A DNA stretch of 64,000 bases from Nymphaea colorata (Eukaryota; Streptophyta; Magnoliopsida; Nymphaeales; Nymphaeaceae), in NCBI RefSeq assembly GCF_008831285.2, contig NC_045146.1:12083149-12147148 (forward strand), given 5' to 3'. A program made the position numbers and the translations under genes. Shown piece after piece: positions 40,346 to 57,635 of the stretch. The notes beneath the pieces were generated by a model. It was not told where the DNA came from. It saw only the letters and a program-made list of their open reading frames with translations, and searched no databases. Position 1 is the first letter of the stretch. Each line of letters opens with the position of its first letter.

Positions 40346-43300
40346 CTGCATATAGAGAGAGATAAACAGACTATAGGATACGAACTCCCACTTCATAATT
40401 TCCATTTGGAAGGCTTGTGCAATGCAATGCATCATCAATATCCTTGCACCCTGCAATGAGCACCATCAAGAATCATATAAATATTTATACCACTGCTCAG
40501 GTTCTAATGAATGATACAGGCAAAAACCTACAAAAACAGATTGTTGAAACTTTCAAGATCATAAGAGCCACCATTCTTGTTTAACACTAAGATGCCCAAT
40601 GAATGGCAGAGGAAATAGCACGTAACAATAGATTATTAAAACTTTGAAGATGATGACAGCCAGCATTCTTGTTTAAATATACCAGGTGGATCAACACTGA
40701 AGACTCGCACATGCCGCAAATCTTCTCTATTTGGATTTTCCAAATCAGCATCTGACAAATTCCACGGCAGTGGTGGCAGGCAACTCAAAACTTGTTGAGA
40801 AAATGGTCTCGAATCAATGTCATTCTCAATCAACACAACCTTAATAAAAGCAAATGCACAACCACCGCACATAATTTCCATCAGTCAAAAGCAAAAAAAA
40901 GATGGTCAGATCACAGGTTGGTGGGGGAAAGAGAATATTGGCATGTGATTCAACTTGCCTCAGTTTCAGTATCACGGTCTCCTATATCACCAATAGTACG
41001 TACATAATGACCAGTTGGGTACCGAGATAAACAATCCCAAGAATCAACAGAAACAATAATCCTCTTGTCTAGTAGATTTCCAAGCTGCCGAGTTTGAATC
41101 CTGATTTTTGGAATTCTTCGATCTTTGGAAACAAATAAAGCATGAGCCACACCACCAGTACCTGCAGGCAATGGCATTGGTTCCAAGGAGCCACAATAAC
41201 TGCAGAAAATATTTTATCAAATTATAAACTAAGATGGATTTGGAGAGAACCTTCAAAACAATATTAAGTATGGAAAAGAAAAGCTACAAGTTGAAGTCTG
41301 AAGCTCTTCTGAAACACAAAAGTAAAATCACATACAGTTACTTCCCCTTTCTTGTAGACCCGGGGAACACCACCTAGTTTTTACAAAATTTCTTTATTTT
41401 TTCTTCATAATAAGAAAGAGAAGAAAAAAATGGTAATTTCAACATGATTATTCTAAATTTGTGGTGGTATGCCCATCGTTACGACACAGTTCGGGAGTAG
41501 AAGCAGAAGTGGCCAAATTCCAAGAGGATTTGAGAAGTGAGAAACAAGCAGGGATTAGTTCGGGAAGTCATTATATAGCAGTATATGGAAATCTCCATGA
41601 GATGCTAAGAAATTAAAAAGCTAATAAGAAGATTTAAGAATGAAAAGCCTGATCCATATATATCATTCTATCAAAAATATTTTATATGTCTTAAGAACAT
41701 TCAACAAAAGCATAAAATATTCAAGTGCAAGAACATAACAAGTTTAGCTTTTGAATTCAAGAGACGAAAACCAAAATGTAAATAATATATGGAACAATTT
41801 GTGTATGTTCTGCCACTTACAAGTCCAGCAAACTTCAACTAAGCCCAATGACATAATCCACTATTACATAATCTAAAAAATAATGCATCCGCTACGTACT
41901 TCAGCAATCATGCATTACAAAACAATGTATTAGTAAGTTACAAACTCAAATGCACCCATGTATGCTCGCAAGCACATAAAATGCACATGTATGAAGGTAT
42001 GTGTGCACCATGCATGCATAAAAACATATGTGGACACATGTTCAATATCAACAACCTTAAAAAGATTTTAGCAGTTGACCCATTTTGGGGAACCATCAAT
42101 CTGAAGTGGCCTTAAAACAATATATATATATAGAAAATTTTGAGACAGAGAGTAACACTATAACAATGAAAAAGGGACTATGGGTAACTAGCAGTTGACT
42201 TACGCATGCCAATTTCGCTTTATAATTCCAACAACACGTCCCAAAGGATGGCAAGGAGAAGGATTCACCACTTCCCCAGAACTGGGCTCTATGTGCCTGT
42301 TGCTGGGAGCAACATCAGAACTAGCAGGAACCAAATGCACATCTTCTTCTTCATCCTCTGTAGCATTGGGAATTTCATTGTCAATTAAGAAGCTTAACAC
42401 ATATTTAAAAGAATATAGATGTAATTGGCCCTTTCTAGAAAAAGAGCTAAGCCAAAGATGTTCTATTACCATCTTCCACTATACTTGAGGATTTCCCTTC
42501 GTGCCACTGTTCTTGGGGCAAGAGCTCCACAGCAACAATGTCACCATCAAAAGCTCTATTCATGTTCGCCCGGCCACATATTACAATTTCATCTCCAATG
42601 CTCTCACTTCCAACATATGCTTCAAAAGGATTATACCGATTCACACGAAGTTTCCCTTGATGATAAATGCCACGGTGTAACCCTTTCGTGATCTCTGACA
42701 TAGGCTTGTGCTACATTTAGAAATAAAACAGAAATCATTCACAGGAAAAGACTTCCAGTTACATCATACTTAACAAACAAGTGGCTCAAACCTCAAGATA
42801 AATGACTTTCTTCTTTGATGGTCTCAAATCTTCAACTTCACCCATGTCAACATCTTCTGAGCAAGTACTAGGTGCAACCAAGTCAAGCAAATCCGGCCGC
42901 TCAAGAGACTTTATATATGCTTCCACTGAAACAGATCGCATTATTTAGATTAGCAAATAAGAAGATTACAACTACATCTACCATTGATGATCCACAATAT
43001 ATGATGTACTCAAAGAATCTGTATCCAGAAGGAACAGATATAATGCAACAATGGTAGTGGACGCCAAGCAAGTAAACAGCACTATGTACTTACCTGTTTC
43101 TGCAATGATTCCTTCCTCAGTGGCCTTCCTCTTATTTTCTTTGTCATTTGTAACAAGCAATACTCGCGAACTCGGACCTAGATGGTTCTGGTACCAAAGT
43201 GTAGCCACACGAATTGCTGAATCACAAAATCCATGACATAAAACTCAAAAACTGTGGAACTGGACACCATTAAAGACTTTGGGCAGAACAAAAATAACCA

Positions 43301-46300
43301 AACGAGAAGCTAATTAATCAGCATTTTATATACATAAGCAAAAGATCCAAGTTCACAATTTCACAACCAAATGACGCACTTGACAAATCCCAAAACAGGA
43401 AAATGCATCCATAGGTTTAGCCATAACTTGATCAGTTAAAATTAATAAGTACAATAATACTGGATAACCAAAATAAGAAAACAATGTAATCAGATTATTA
43501 AAAATTTATGAACAATCTATAAACAAAAGAAGTAAAAATAGTTATAAAGAATGATGAAACGACAGCACAGAAAAAACTGAATATATAGAAATATAGTTCT
43601 CATATTAAATTATTAATAACAATAACAATAATGAATAACTGAAATAAACAAGAAAATGATATATTCAGATAACAAAATGCATGAATAATATACAACAACA
43701 GAAGTACAAAAAAATTATAGAAAAATGTCCCAAGTAGAAGGAGAAATGCAATGAAAATATTGCAATATCACTAGATAATAAATCCAACAAATTAATTTCA
43801 AAAAAATATTAGAATACTTTTTTATCCCAACAAAAGTTTTATAAAGACACAATTATGCCAGAATTATCTAAGACTATGATCCATCCTAGACTACGAGGAC
43901 TCAAAGGATGTGAGCTCCAAGGAAGTAAACAATCCCATATCAAAACCATAATGACCAAATACGCTTCTTCACAATTTCTCACAAGGTTCATAAATTTAAT
44001 ATGTAAATGTATATGTGTAGCAAGGATAACAGAAAAATATGAAATTATGATCATTCTGTTTTTTTCCTTACAAAAAAATAGACAAACATTGATTAAAAAA
44101 ATAAATTATAAGAGAAATTAGAAAAGAAGATGAAGATGAACATTGGACACTTCAAATATGCATAAAACAAAGGAGTTTTCTGGAAAGGAAAAGTACCAAG
44201 ATACTGAATAAGCAAAATAAAAGAGAGAAGTGAGTTCGGATAAGGAAGAGGTTGTTGCAGAAGCACCTGCTGACTACCAACTACAACCAGTTTTTAGCTA
44301 TTTGTCTCTATATATGTTTTTGTTCCGTTAAAGTAAACCACACCAGAACCAGAAAGAAAGGGCACAATTTTTTTTTCCTTGTAACTGACCGCAGAACTAA
44401 TGCAAACTTACATATTGACCAAACATAAACCCTTTGTCCAGCTCAGGAAACAAACCCCTGTATGTGACAGACACATATTCGCAGGTCCGTGGTTGGGAAA
44501 AGCATTGAGAGCTTAGAGACTAGACCCAGTTTCAGACTCTTGGCAAAAGGCACTTGTTCTGGGCTTTGAACTAATGAGTTCCCACTTCACCCGATCAGCA
44601 GAGCAAAACATGCCAGAAGCCCTCAACTATAAGTACAAGAGTTGTGCTGCACCCCACCAAATACATACATGACGCATGGTAGAAAGAAATGCAAACATAA
44701 ATTAACCTAACTATAATTGTCCTTCCACATTCAATAGAAACAACATAAACATATATCTGAAAATAACTATATAAATACAAATATCATGCAACAGCCACAG
44801 GTACAAACCCATGGATGCTCCAATGCACGTCATATAAGTAAAAGAGAAAAGCAAGTAAGCAGACAAGAGACATACCCCTATCATTTCGATCATTAGGACT
44901 TTCCCCTGTCATTGCCTTCACATAAGTGTCTCTAGATTGTCCATAATTAAAAAATAAATGAGCAAAACACAAAAAAAATAGGCACAATTGAAGGAAGAAA
45001 AACAAAGAAATAATACTTAGGAAAAAAGGAGAAAACGGATGTTGCACCTTATATTTACCAATTCAAAACCAGAATCAATTGGCAATGATATGATGTAGAT
45101 AAAACACAAAAGATCGTAAAATCAACCAAAAGCTCCATTCACTATTTGGAAACCCAAGAAACAATAAGACACTTTGCTCAATCGAATTAAACTTTTATGA
45201 ATATAGAAAGTGAAACCAAGTCATCCAATTAGGCATGTCAATGGAAGGCCACCAAGTAACCTCTTCTGGTATATGGAGATTCAATTACGTGTAAATGAGG
45301 TAAATTGGTTAGGATGTAAGTACAGTCAAAGCTGACTGACTGACTAAAAGGTATTCTGTTAATATTATTGAAATAATTATTTTTGTAAATGCCACCCAAA
45401 AACCTTATTAACCAAGGATTGTTCAATCAAAAGAAAATCACGCTGGTTAGTAGATGACATATCTATTTTCTGTAGTCCTTGGGCAAAAATGTGCCTCCAC
45501 TTCGAAGTCTGCCCCAAGATAAATTTTTAGAATCTTTTGGAAAAACTGCTTGCAATTTCACCCTTAGATACAAAAGATCTTTAAAATGCAGAAAACTACG
45601 ATTCCCTTAGTTTTACTTGTGTGTTTCTGAAAGGATGGAGTGAAAGGCATCACCATGAACATTGTCTTTTTCAGAACCTCCATAACACAAAGACGATATC
45701 CTTTGTTACATATCATTAGTTCACTTTTAACAATACTGCACGAGCTATTGCACATGAACAGAAAAATAGCCAGTAAATAGATAATCAAGCAATAACTGTT
45801 TAGGAAAAGCACGTGTTTCGTCATTAATCAAGACGAAAACAAGGCCCATAACTATGTACGAGTACATTCAAGAAAATTACATCCGAAAATCAATAAATTC
45901 GAAAGGCCCAAAAAAAGAAAAAACTTACTTGTGATGCTCATTGGAGAATACAAAGAAGTTTTTCGAAGGGTTACTGCAAATTGCCCTAACCCTGTTATAA
46001 ACCCCAATATTTTTGTTCTTCACCTCTTCTAGTACCACCGATAACAATACCACGTCCTTAATAGCCGGATTCTCCAGCAAATCGATCTGCATCAAGGATC
46101 AAGAAAATAGTAAGAACAAAATGCATGACGCCCACGATTTTCATTCAATAAACGGAACGTGGAACTAGTAAGCCTGGTGCAATTTCCCTCTCTCAAGCTA
46201 ATTAGTGTACGTGAAACGGCACATGTAATGTCAAAATTTGAATAACTAGACTGATAAATTCGACCTATCGTATCAACAGGACTTTTCGAGGCATCTTTCA

Positions 46301-46843
46301 GTCAAACAACAAGAGAGAAAATCCCACTAAAATTCATGTAATGGATTTACTAATTGAATAAATTACCCAATTCAAGAACTTGTACGCAAGTCAATTTTAG
46401 CCTCCTTTATAAAAATCAAGTAATCTATGGAACGGGAAGGAGTTTGTCGAAAAGTAGCTAGGAGGACATACCTGGTTAAGAATGACATTCGTGTCAACAA
46501 TAAGAATGGGAAAATCTGAAGAGCTCAAGACAGCAGCCGAAGAATCGCAGGTTTTGCAAACCTTTACTCCACAATAGATATCATCCCTGAGGTAATGCTC
46601 CCTGACAACCTAAAATATAACAAAGAGATCATTCATGGGTGAAAAGTAAAACCGTGGGGAGAAGCGATATCCGCTTCGCAAAAATCCAAAGCATGAACGA
46701 GAGTGCCTTTTACATGGAGAGCACGGAAAGAAATTCATTCGTGTCGTTTGTTTCTCACGCGCGCACACACACACGTAGAGAGAGTATACCTTCATTACTC
46801 TGCCATGCTTGGTCTTCTTAACGAAAGACTTGTTCTGCAACAT
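34208..46843 (-). CDS. RRP44A: Exosome ribonuclease RRP44A/DIS3
   Basis: This is the catalytic 3'-5' exoribonuclease of the nuclear exosome, acting in rRNA processing and RNA decay. Exons in coding order: 46790-46843, 46472-46609, 45929-46086, 44876-44931, 43094-43216, 42792-42925, 42470-42710, 42204-42357, 40959-41199, 40683-40839, 40382-40450, 39619-39744, 39476-39528, 38743-38849, 38104-38158, 37896-37995, 37696-37807, 37030-37150, 36810-36869, 36548-36653, 35634-35729, 35467-35548, 35319-35384, 34208-34433. They total 2835 nt (944 aa), close to the Arabidopsis protein (about 930 aa). Domains in order: CR3 cysteines C31, C36 and C39; a PIN domain with IVDTNVIL (D57), LEEVK and NDRNDRAIRVA; cold-shock-type RNA-binding region; an RNB domain with [11 protein letters not shown] near 483-493 and [11 protein letters not shown]; and a C-terminal S1 domain ending [11 protein letters not shown]. 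All visible PIN and RNB acidic residues are kept, so both nuclease sites look intact. One intron has a GC donor. Confidence 0.96.
35262..35313. repeat. Compound (CA)n(GA)n microsatellite beside the RRP44A intron 23 donor
   Basis: On the coding (minus) strand the intron reads GTAATC, then about nine CT units, then about sixteen GT units. The repeat therefore begins immediately after the six-base donor at 35313-35318, downstream of exon 23 (35319-35384). Confidence 0.9.
37543..37577. repeat. (TG)n microsatellite in RRP44A intron 17
   Basis: This is an uninterrupted TG tract of about 35 bp preceded by a short AT run. It lies between exons 17 (37696-37807) and 18 (37030-37150) of RRP44A. Confidence 0.9.
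40318..40346. repeat. (TG)n microsatellite in RRP44A intron 11
   Basis: This TG tract of about 29 bp lies 35 bp from the end of exon 11 (40382-40450). A shorter GA tract lies at about 40237-40250 in the same intron. Confidence 0.9.
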
Positions 46844-49800
46844 CGTGACAGAGAGATGGCGCCAAGAGAGAGGAGAGTGAGGAGGGAAGGAACCTTATGT
46901 CTTGATTTCCCTCTCCCTCTATTTCGAGGGTTTTTGTTTTCTTGATTTGGCGGACGACCTGCGTTTGCTAATGGTGCACGCCTTCATGATATTGCCTAAA
47001 AACGGGGATTCGGGATCTCCGGCCGATGGCTCACCTTAAATCGCCTGCGGGTGGAGCGAAATGGATATTTTTATCCTCCAGCTTGGGAAGAGGGATATAA
47101 TCTCCTTTTTTCCTCCTTTTCAGTTCGCCCAACATACCAAAGATGTTACGTTAAACACCCAGGAGCGCGTGTGTGCTTGTATTCTGATGCTTATCTCAGA
47201 CAATTTGTCTCCAAATAAACTATCTTGATAAAAAGGTGAAGTTTGTTTGACGTAAGATACAGTTTGATGTATGGTATGGCACCAATGAGAGGTGAAATTC
47301 TTTGCTAAATTTTTATTCAAGTGATCTAAGAGAATAGCTCAGATGGGTGGGTTTGAGGTACATGTGTGGTGTGGTGCATCATCAGTTTGACTGGTAGGGG
47401 GCTATGCACTTATACCAAAAAAATATATATATATGGACTTTATATGTAAGTTGAAACATGGTGGTTGTCCAAGTGTCTAGTACCTATGCAACTCTAAATC
47501 ATAAAGGTAAATGGAAAGAGTATAATGCAAAATATGGGGGCACTAAAATGCAAACTAAATGCACCAGAAAACCAAGCATAGTATTTTGGATGACAGGGAG
47601 AAAAGTGGAGGTTTCGGTTTTCTATTGAGCTGCTTACCTGAAATTGGATTAAATAATTAATCAGAGTCAGATATCCATTAGCCTTTATAACTTATTACTT
47701 AACCATAAAATTTCTTATCTTATTTGACCAGTCCACATAGATTTAATCCAAAAGCAAATGTTGAATTGTATTCAAGCCATTGGGATCTTTTGGATTATAA
47801 AGTGACTTTTCGATCAAGCTCAACACAGTCAATTAAAACAAAAACCAAATGGATCCATTTGAGTACCTTTCCATGAAACATTTGGGTTTCTTCGACCAAT
47901 GACCCTGTTGTAAAAATGGCTTGGTCAGATTCATTATTGAAAATGGAATCAAATTAATTTAGTAATGTAATCTTCACCTACCAAATATGTCCAAATAACT
48001 TTCGGAATTGACAAAGCTTCAAATCGAATGCATTAATCACCAGATCTATCTTAAGTTTGTCAAACATGGATTTGGGTCCATAAAACCATAATTCAAGTAG
48101 TCTAAATCTATTACCATGTCTTTGTTTTAGTCCGTGAGGTAGCGAACTCTTCGCCCGGCATGAATTACTCAGCAGGTCATTCTCACATGTATGTAACTTT
48201 AACTTCACTCATGGAAACATGCACAATCGCATAGGCTGCAACCACAACTGTGTCTCGTCGCATTAGGGATGTTGATTGATCGGATCGATGTTCCCTTTGC
48301 CACATCATACTTGTTGGATATTTACATATTGGAAATTGAATATAAATCCGAAAAAAAAAAAAGAAACTAATACCACATACCAGTTTGATTTTTTTAATTC
48401 GCAATCTGAATCCTGTCCACATTTCAATTTAATTCGGACTTTCAAATACACAACTGATTCAAACTGCATTTTGATATGTCAAGAACCGTCTTTCAAAATG
48501 TATAGATATTGGATATGGAATATTTCCAGGTCGAACCGTATATTTGTTTTAAAATCAAACCAAAATCCGAATCTTATCAGATGTCAATTCTTACATCCCG
48601 ACCTGATCCATGTTCAACTTGTTTTAAGTAGTTTGATGAAACGTCCCTTCCAAATCCTTGACGTCTCCGGTGGCATGGAGTTGGACAAATTGAATGTTTA
48701 GTGTCAGATAAGAAATCGCTGTACGTGTAAAACTTAGTAGGCAAATTGCTTTGGTTGGAAACTGACTTCCAAGAAAATTTTTCTCCAACTAGTTGACTAG
48801 TGACATGTGAATTCGAAGTAATGTCGTGTATTAACATAGTTTTCTCGATGCTTACATATTTAATAGCAAGTATGAAATAAAATTAGGATGATGGTTTGTC
48901 GACTATTTGAACGCACTTTTTTGCTAATATGTCGAACACAACTACGAGTCTGCGGTTTTAGAAAGCATGTAGGCTGACTGAGGTCTGAGGTAACCATCGA
49001 TGCCACGTACATGAGCCCAGGATCGTCCCAACAGAGAGTGTGGCAGCCGATATTCCATAATTGCGCAAAATATAGCAACAAAAAAAAAGTGCAATTTGTA
49101 AATATTTTTAAAAAAAAGAGAGAAAATACTGTAACTTTTTAAAAATTAAAAAAAAATAACAATAAAGGAAAGATACAATAAATGAGAAACTAATAACACA
49201 AACATAAAAACATAAATAAAACATGTTAAAAAATGTTTTTTTCTGTTTTTAATGTTTAAAAAAAACGTATTTTTTTTAGTTTTAAAAGACCAGTTAATTT
49301 ATCGTGTTTTTTTTACTTTTTTAAAAAAAAAACACGTTTTCTGGAGAGCTCGATGATGACAGCGTTTGGTAAAAACAGAAAAAAAAAGTTCAACTTTTTG
49401 ATCAGGCTAGAGTATTTTGGTAAACTATAGGTGGTTTTCATTAAGCAAACCAAGTATTGATTCTTAAAAAACCAATGAACCGAACACGTGTCATGTGTGA
49501 CAACTTTAGCAAAAAATAAAAAATAAAAATAAAACAAAAAGGTTTTACATATAGAATTCTAGCAAGTAGTTTTATGGAGCCGCGCGGCTGTGTGTATTTA
49601 CGTATGTAACGGTATTTATAATGCCCAAGGCATTGTGTGACTTTTTCCAAAAAGTTGATTTATGAATTAAACCATGTAAATGATCAAGATATTTCCAAAT
49701 CTATAGTATTAGAAAATTCTCATAAACTGATATACAAATTGAATTTTATACAATCATTTTATTGACAATCTTAATTTTGTCAATTGAAAAAATCCAATCT

Positions 49801-50402
49801 ATGCGTTAGATTTTCATATTCTTTTTGAATCATATAAGTTTGATGAAATTGAGTTCGCACATTTGGATTCATCAAGGACAGATACGAGATACAATAAATA
49901 TCACAGAACGCTAAAGGGTGTCAAATACATGGAATCTAAAAAAATGACGTAACATTAAAGTCCTATCTGGAGATAAAGAAATTGGGAACTCTTGATGAAC
50001 TCACACAGTATCTTGGCATGTATCCATGCCTCGATAGCTTGAATAAATTCGCAAATTTTTATTCCATTTTTTCTGGGCATGCGGTGAATGCATCCAAGCA
50101 ACCACAGAATCCCACCCACTGATTCTGGAGACTTGGCTCCACAGGCCAAAAGATCAAAATGATCAGCTGCTAGCAGAAGGGCAATCTAGCGGATGAAAAG
50201 TTCTTGGGGCGTGAAAAAGAAGAGAAGAAAATCTAGAGAGAGAAATGTGTGGTGTAGACATCAACTCACATCTTATCTGCTATCTCCCCTCCTCTCACCA
50301 CAAACACTCATCTCCGCGTCCTTACCTCAAGGAGCATGGATCCCAGTTATAATATATGCCATTTTGTGGTCACCCATCACTCTAGCAGTCGAGCTTGCAG
50401 CC
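46844..50402. promoter_or_regulatory. Divergent intergenic region between RRP44A and GAPB
   Basis: This head-to-head space of about 3.6 kb must contain both promoters. The RRP44A side (46844-47000) has no obvious TATA box. Nearer GAPB, GATAAG (I-box type, minus strand) lies at 50272-50277 and a TATAATATA string at about 50348-50356. Both are candidates only. The middle holds degenerate GATTCAGAT-type repeat text (48260-48660) and a very A/T-rich block (49085-49400). Confidence 0.5.
49303..49336. repeat. A/T-rich inverted repeat (hairpin)
   Basis: CGTGTTTTTTTT (49303-49314) is matched by AAAAAAAACACG (49325-49336) with a 10-bp spacer, giving a perfect 12-bp stem. It sits in an A/T-rich block 1 kb upstream of GAPB. 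Confidence 0.85.
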
Positions 50403-54995
<4,593 letters not shown>

Positions 54996-57380
54996 AAATT
55001 TTCTTAGAAAACTTTTCTCCTCAGTTACTGGATAATGACATTTTACTCATTATTCTAAATGGACGAGGGTGGAAGTTTTTGTGCAGTTCTTGGAGGATAT
55101 ATCAAAGTTCTCCGTGTCCAATAAACGTTTGTGTTTTTTATTCAGGCACCAGAACAGGAGACCATGTTACCACTCTTGCCATGTTTTTCGTGGCCCTTTC
55201 ATCTGCGCATGCATATGCAGTACAGTTCAATTTTCATCATGCAGTTGTGTTGAAATTGAAGTGGCTCAACATCATAAATCCATCTACTTTCTTTTGTTTC
55301 TTGCCTTATAGAATGTTCTTTTGGGCTGTCCATGTTGCCCTTTCCTTCCTTCTTTTGATGACGAGAAAATCTTTTTCATATTTTTTATGGTAAACATTTG
55401 CCACGCCATTTCTTGGCTGCCCTTCTACAGCTGCTTCTTCCAGGGTATAGTTTTGTTTTTACAGAAAGACAGTAGAAAACAATGAGATCCGCCCAGTTTC
55501 TTCACACAAACATCATAAAGTTTTGAAGATGCAAAACTTCTGCTAAGTTTCGCTTTTAGCTTATAAATTCATAGATTTTTGCCCGCACAATGCCTAATTT
55601 TTCAAAACAATCTGTATGAGGCAAATCTCATTTGCCATCAATCAAATAAATGATCACCCTATAACCTTAGTGTCTCCATTCCTTGCCAAGAAGAAGGTCT
55701 TGCTATTGGCAACACAGGTAATTGGAGATTGATTCTTGAATTAAGTTACTAAGAGAAAGGCCTCTCTACGAGGCTGCTCCCACTATGGGCGCCCCACAAG
55801 GGGTGGATGGATGAAAATCATGAAATACAGATCAACTGGCTTCATGTTTGTCTATATAGACCACATTTTATTATTTGGTCTTGCTAACTTTGTCATGTGG
55901 AAAGCACACGGCACCCAAATGAACGGCTCATGGTTGGCAGACATTCTTATTAGAAATAATTTCTCCTGCAACCTTTCGGAAGAAGAAGAGAAAATGTGAG
56001 CATTTTTGTCGATATCTCTCTGAAATTTTTCCAATTATACCACCACCTTATGGGTAAATGATAAATTAATCTTTACTTTAGGTTAACTCTTGTCAACTAA
56101 AATTGTTTTTGTTTCAACGAAATGACGGAAGTGCTCTGACAAACGAGTTAATAGAATGGCATGCAATTATTTTTGGATAGTGTAAGCCAATTGGCTAACA
56201 TATGAATTACGGGTATCAAAAACTGCTACTGCTAAGTATGCCACCAAGCAGATGGTAAGAGGGAAGTGTGAGTGGTATTAAGTTGAAAACCGTAAATCAG
56301 GCTTCGACCTTATCATTCTATCGCCATAAGTGTCCTTAGTTTTATATTCATAAGACTTGGTAGATGAAGCTGACCCTCAAATTTTCTGGAAAAAGGTGCT
56401 GATCGTGGTTAGGCCCGCAAGAGGACGAACGTACCTAAAAATGCAAATGTTAAAGTTGGATTTTTCATTAAAATAAGGCAGAGATTTTCATCAAAAAATA
56501 AGGGCAAGCTTAATGTCTCAATTACTTAAAGTCATGGCTGAATTTTGGAAAAGAAACCTTCTGGTTGATTACTCTTTAACGATGTTGGTTGATTAATGAA
56601 CTCCACGATAAACACATGCAAATAGAGGGGCATGAAAAACGTCATCATAAATTATATCAAACTATTGGAGACTAACAATGACGTGAAAGATAAAAAAGAT
56701 GAGCTTTTCAGGTAAGAGTAATGAGTATCACACCACGAGCGCGAGCTGTAGTTCACCCCTACCCTCAGTTCCCCTTGCCCTTAATATCTAAGGTTATGTT
56801 GGTGCTTGGTGCCAAACTTCTATTGTATGGGAGGGTAGTATAATATAAACAAGGTTGATACCTATGTTACTCGAATCATTAACCTGCCACCTACCGGCTG
56901 CTAGTTGGAGCCAGTATGCTAAACTAGTGGTGGAGACATGTGAGCTGCTGCATGCATTTGTCCACATAGGTAAACATAAATTGATTATGTATGTACTAAA
57001 TTATTAATACCTCAAGAACATTTTACTTTGTTTATACATTGGAATCAAATTTTAACATCTCGAGAAATAGTAACAGAGCAACAAAGATGAGATTCGATTG
57101 AACGGGATTTGCCTACATATGGCTTGACAGGGCCTAACTGAGACAAATGTGAAGAATTACGTACGGGAAAGACTGTCTGCGTTGTCGTGAGGACGGATAC
57201 GATCGATGTTCACAATTCACACGTTTGAAAAAGTTCTGAGATTGTTTGATTCAGAGTTCCAACACAGGAATCGGGTCGGAATAATATCCGCGGTACAGTT
57301 ACGCCCATTGTTGGAACGAATCCGTTGGCTTAGACGGGAAGGAATGGGAGCAGTCAATGGAAGGAAGAGGCAAGGGGGAG
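54996..57380. other. Intergenic space between GAPB and IRE1
   Basis: The first part is the GAPB 3' UTR, with AATAAA at 55120-55125. The rest has only short ORFs on both strands without recognisable relatives. No repeat or RNA gene was identified. Confidence 0.6.
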
Positions 57381-57635
57381 GGGGAGACGTTAGGCCTTCT
57401 TCCCTCCTCCCGCAATCCTTCCTTCTCCCTCCCATCTTAATTTAAACTTATTCCTTGCCTCTTTCTTCTTCGCCGATCTTCCCTCCTAAACTCTCGATTC
57501 CTCCCTCTTCTCCCTGTCTCTGATGGCGTGCTCTCTCGTTTTCTGTTCTCCCAAACTCATTCTTATATCCTCTCACTTCTTGTTGTCAACCTGTTTCGTT
57601 CGGTGCCGGATCTGTTGAATTTTAGTCTGAATCTG
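57380..57635 (+). promoter_or_regulatory. Pyrimidine-rich 5' leader of IRE1
   Basis: The sequence ahead of the IRE1 ATG is rich in CT and TTC blocks, as is common in plant leaders. It contains an upstream ATG at 57523. The transcription start was not determined. Confidence 0.45.
57523..57618 (+). other. Candidate upstream ORF (31 codons) before IRE1
   Basis: ATG GCG at 57523 opens a 31-codon frame ending in TGA at 57616-57618, 17 nt before the IRE1 ATG at 57636 and in another frame. The context (TGATGGC) is moderately favourable. The peptide (MACSLVFCSPK, then a hydrophobic stretch) is not recognised. It acts as a uORF only if transcription starts upstream of 57523. Confidence 0.4.

Noticed and set aside
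50193-50402. In-frame upstream Met extending GAPB by 70 residues
   Set aside because: GAPB proteins start MATHAAL, the ATG at 50403 has a strong context, and a TATA-like string lies within the extension.
57206-57445. Plus-strand ORF of 79 codons before IRE1
   Set aside because: It has no relatives, and its Gly/Arg-rich part comes from a low-complexity GGGA stretch. It probably lies upstream of the transcript.
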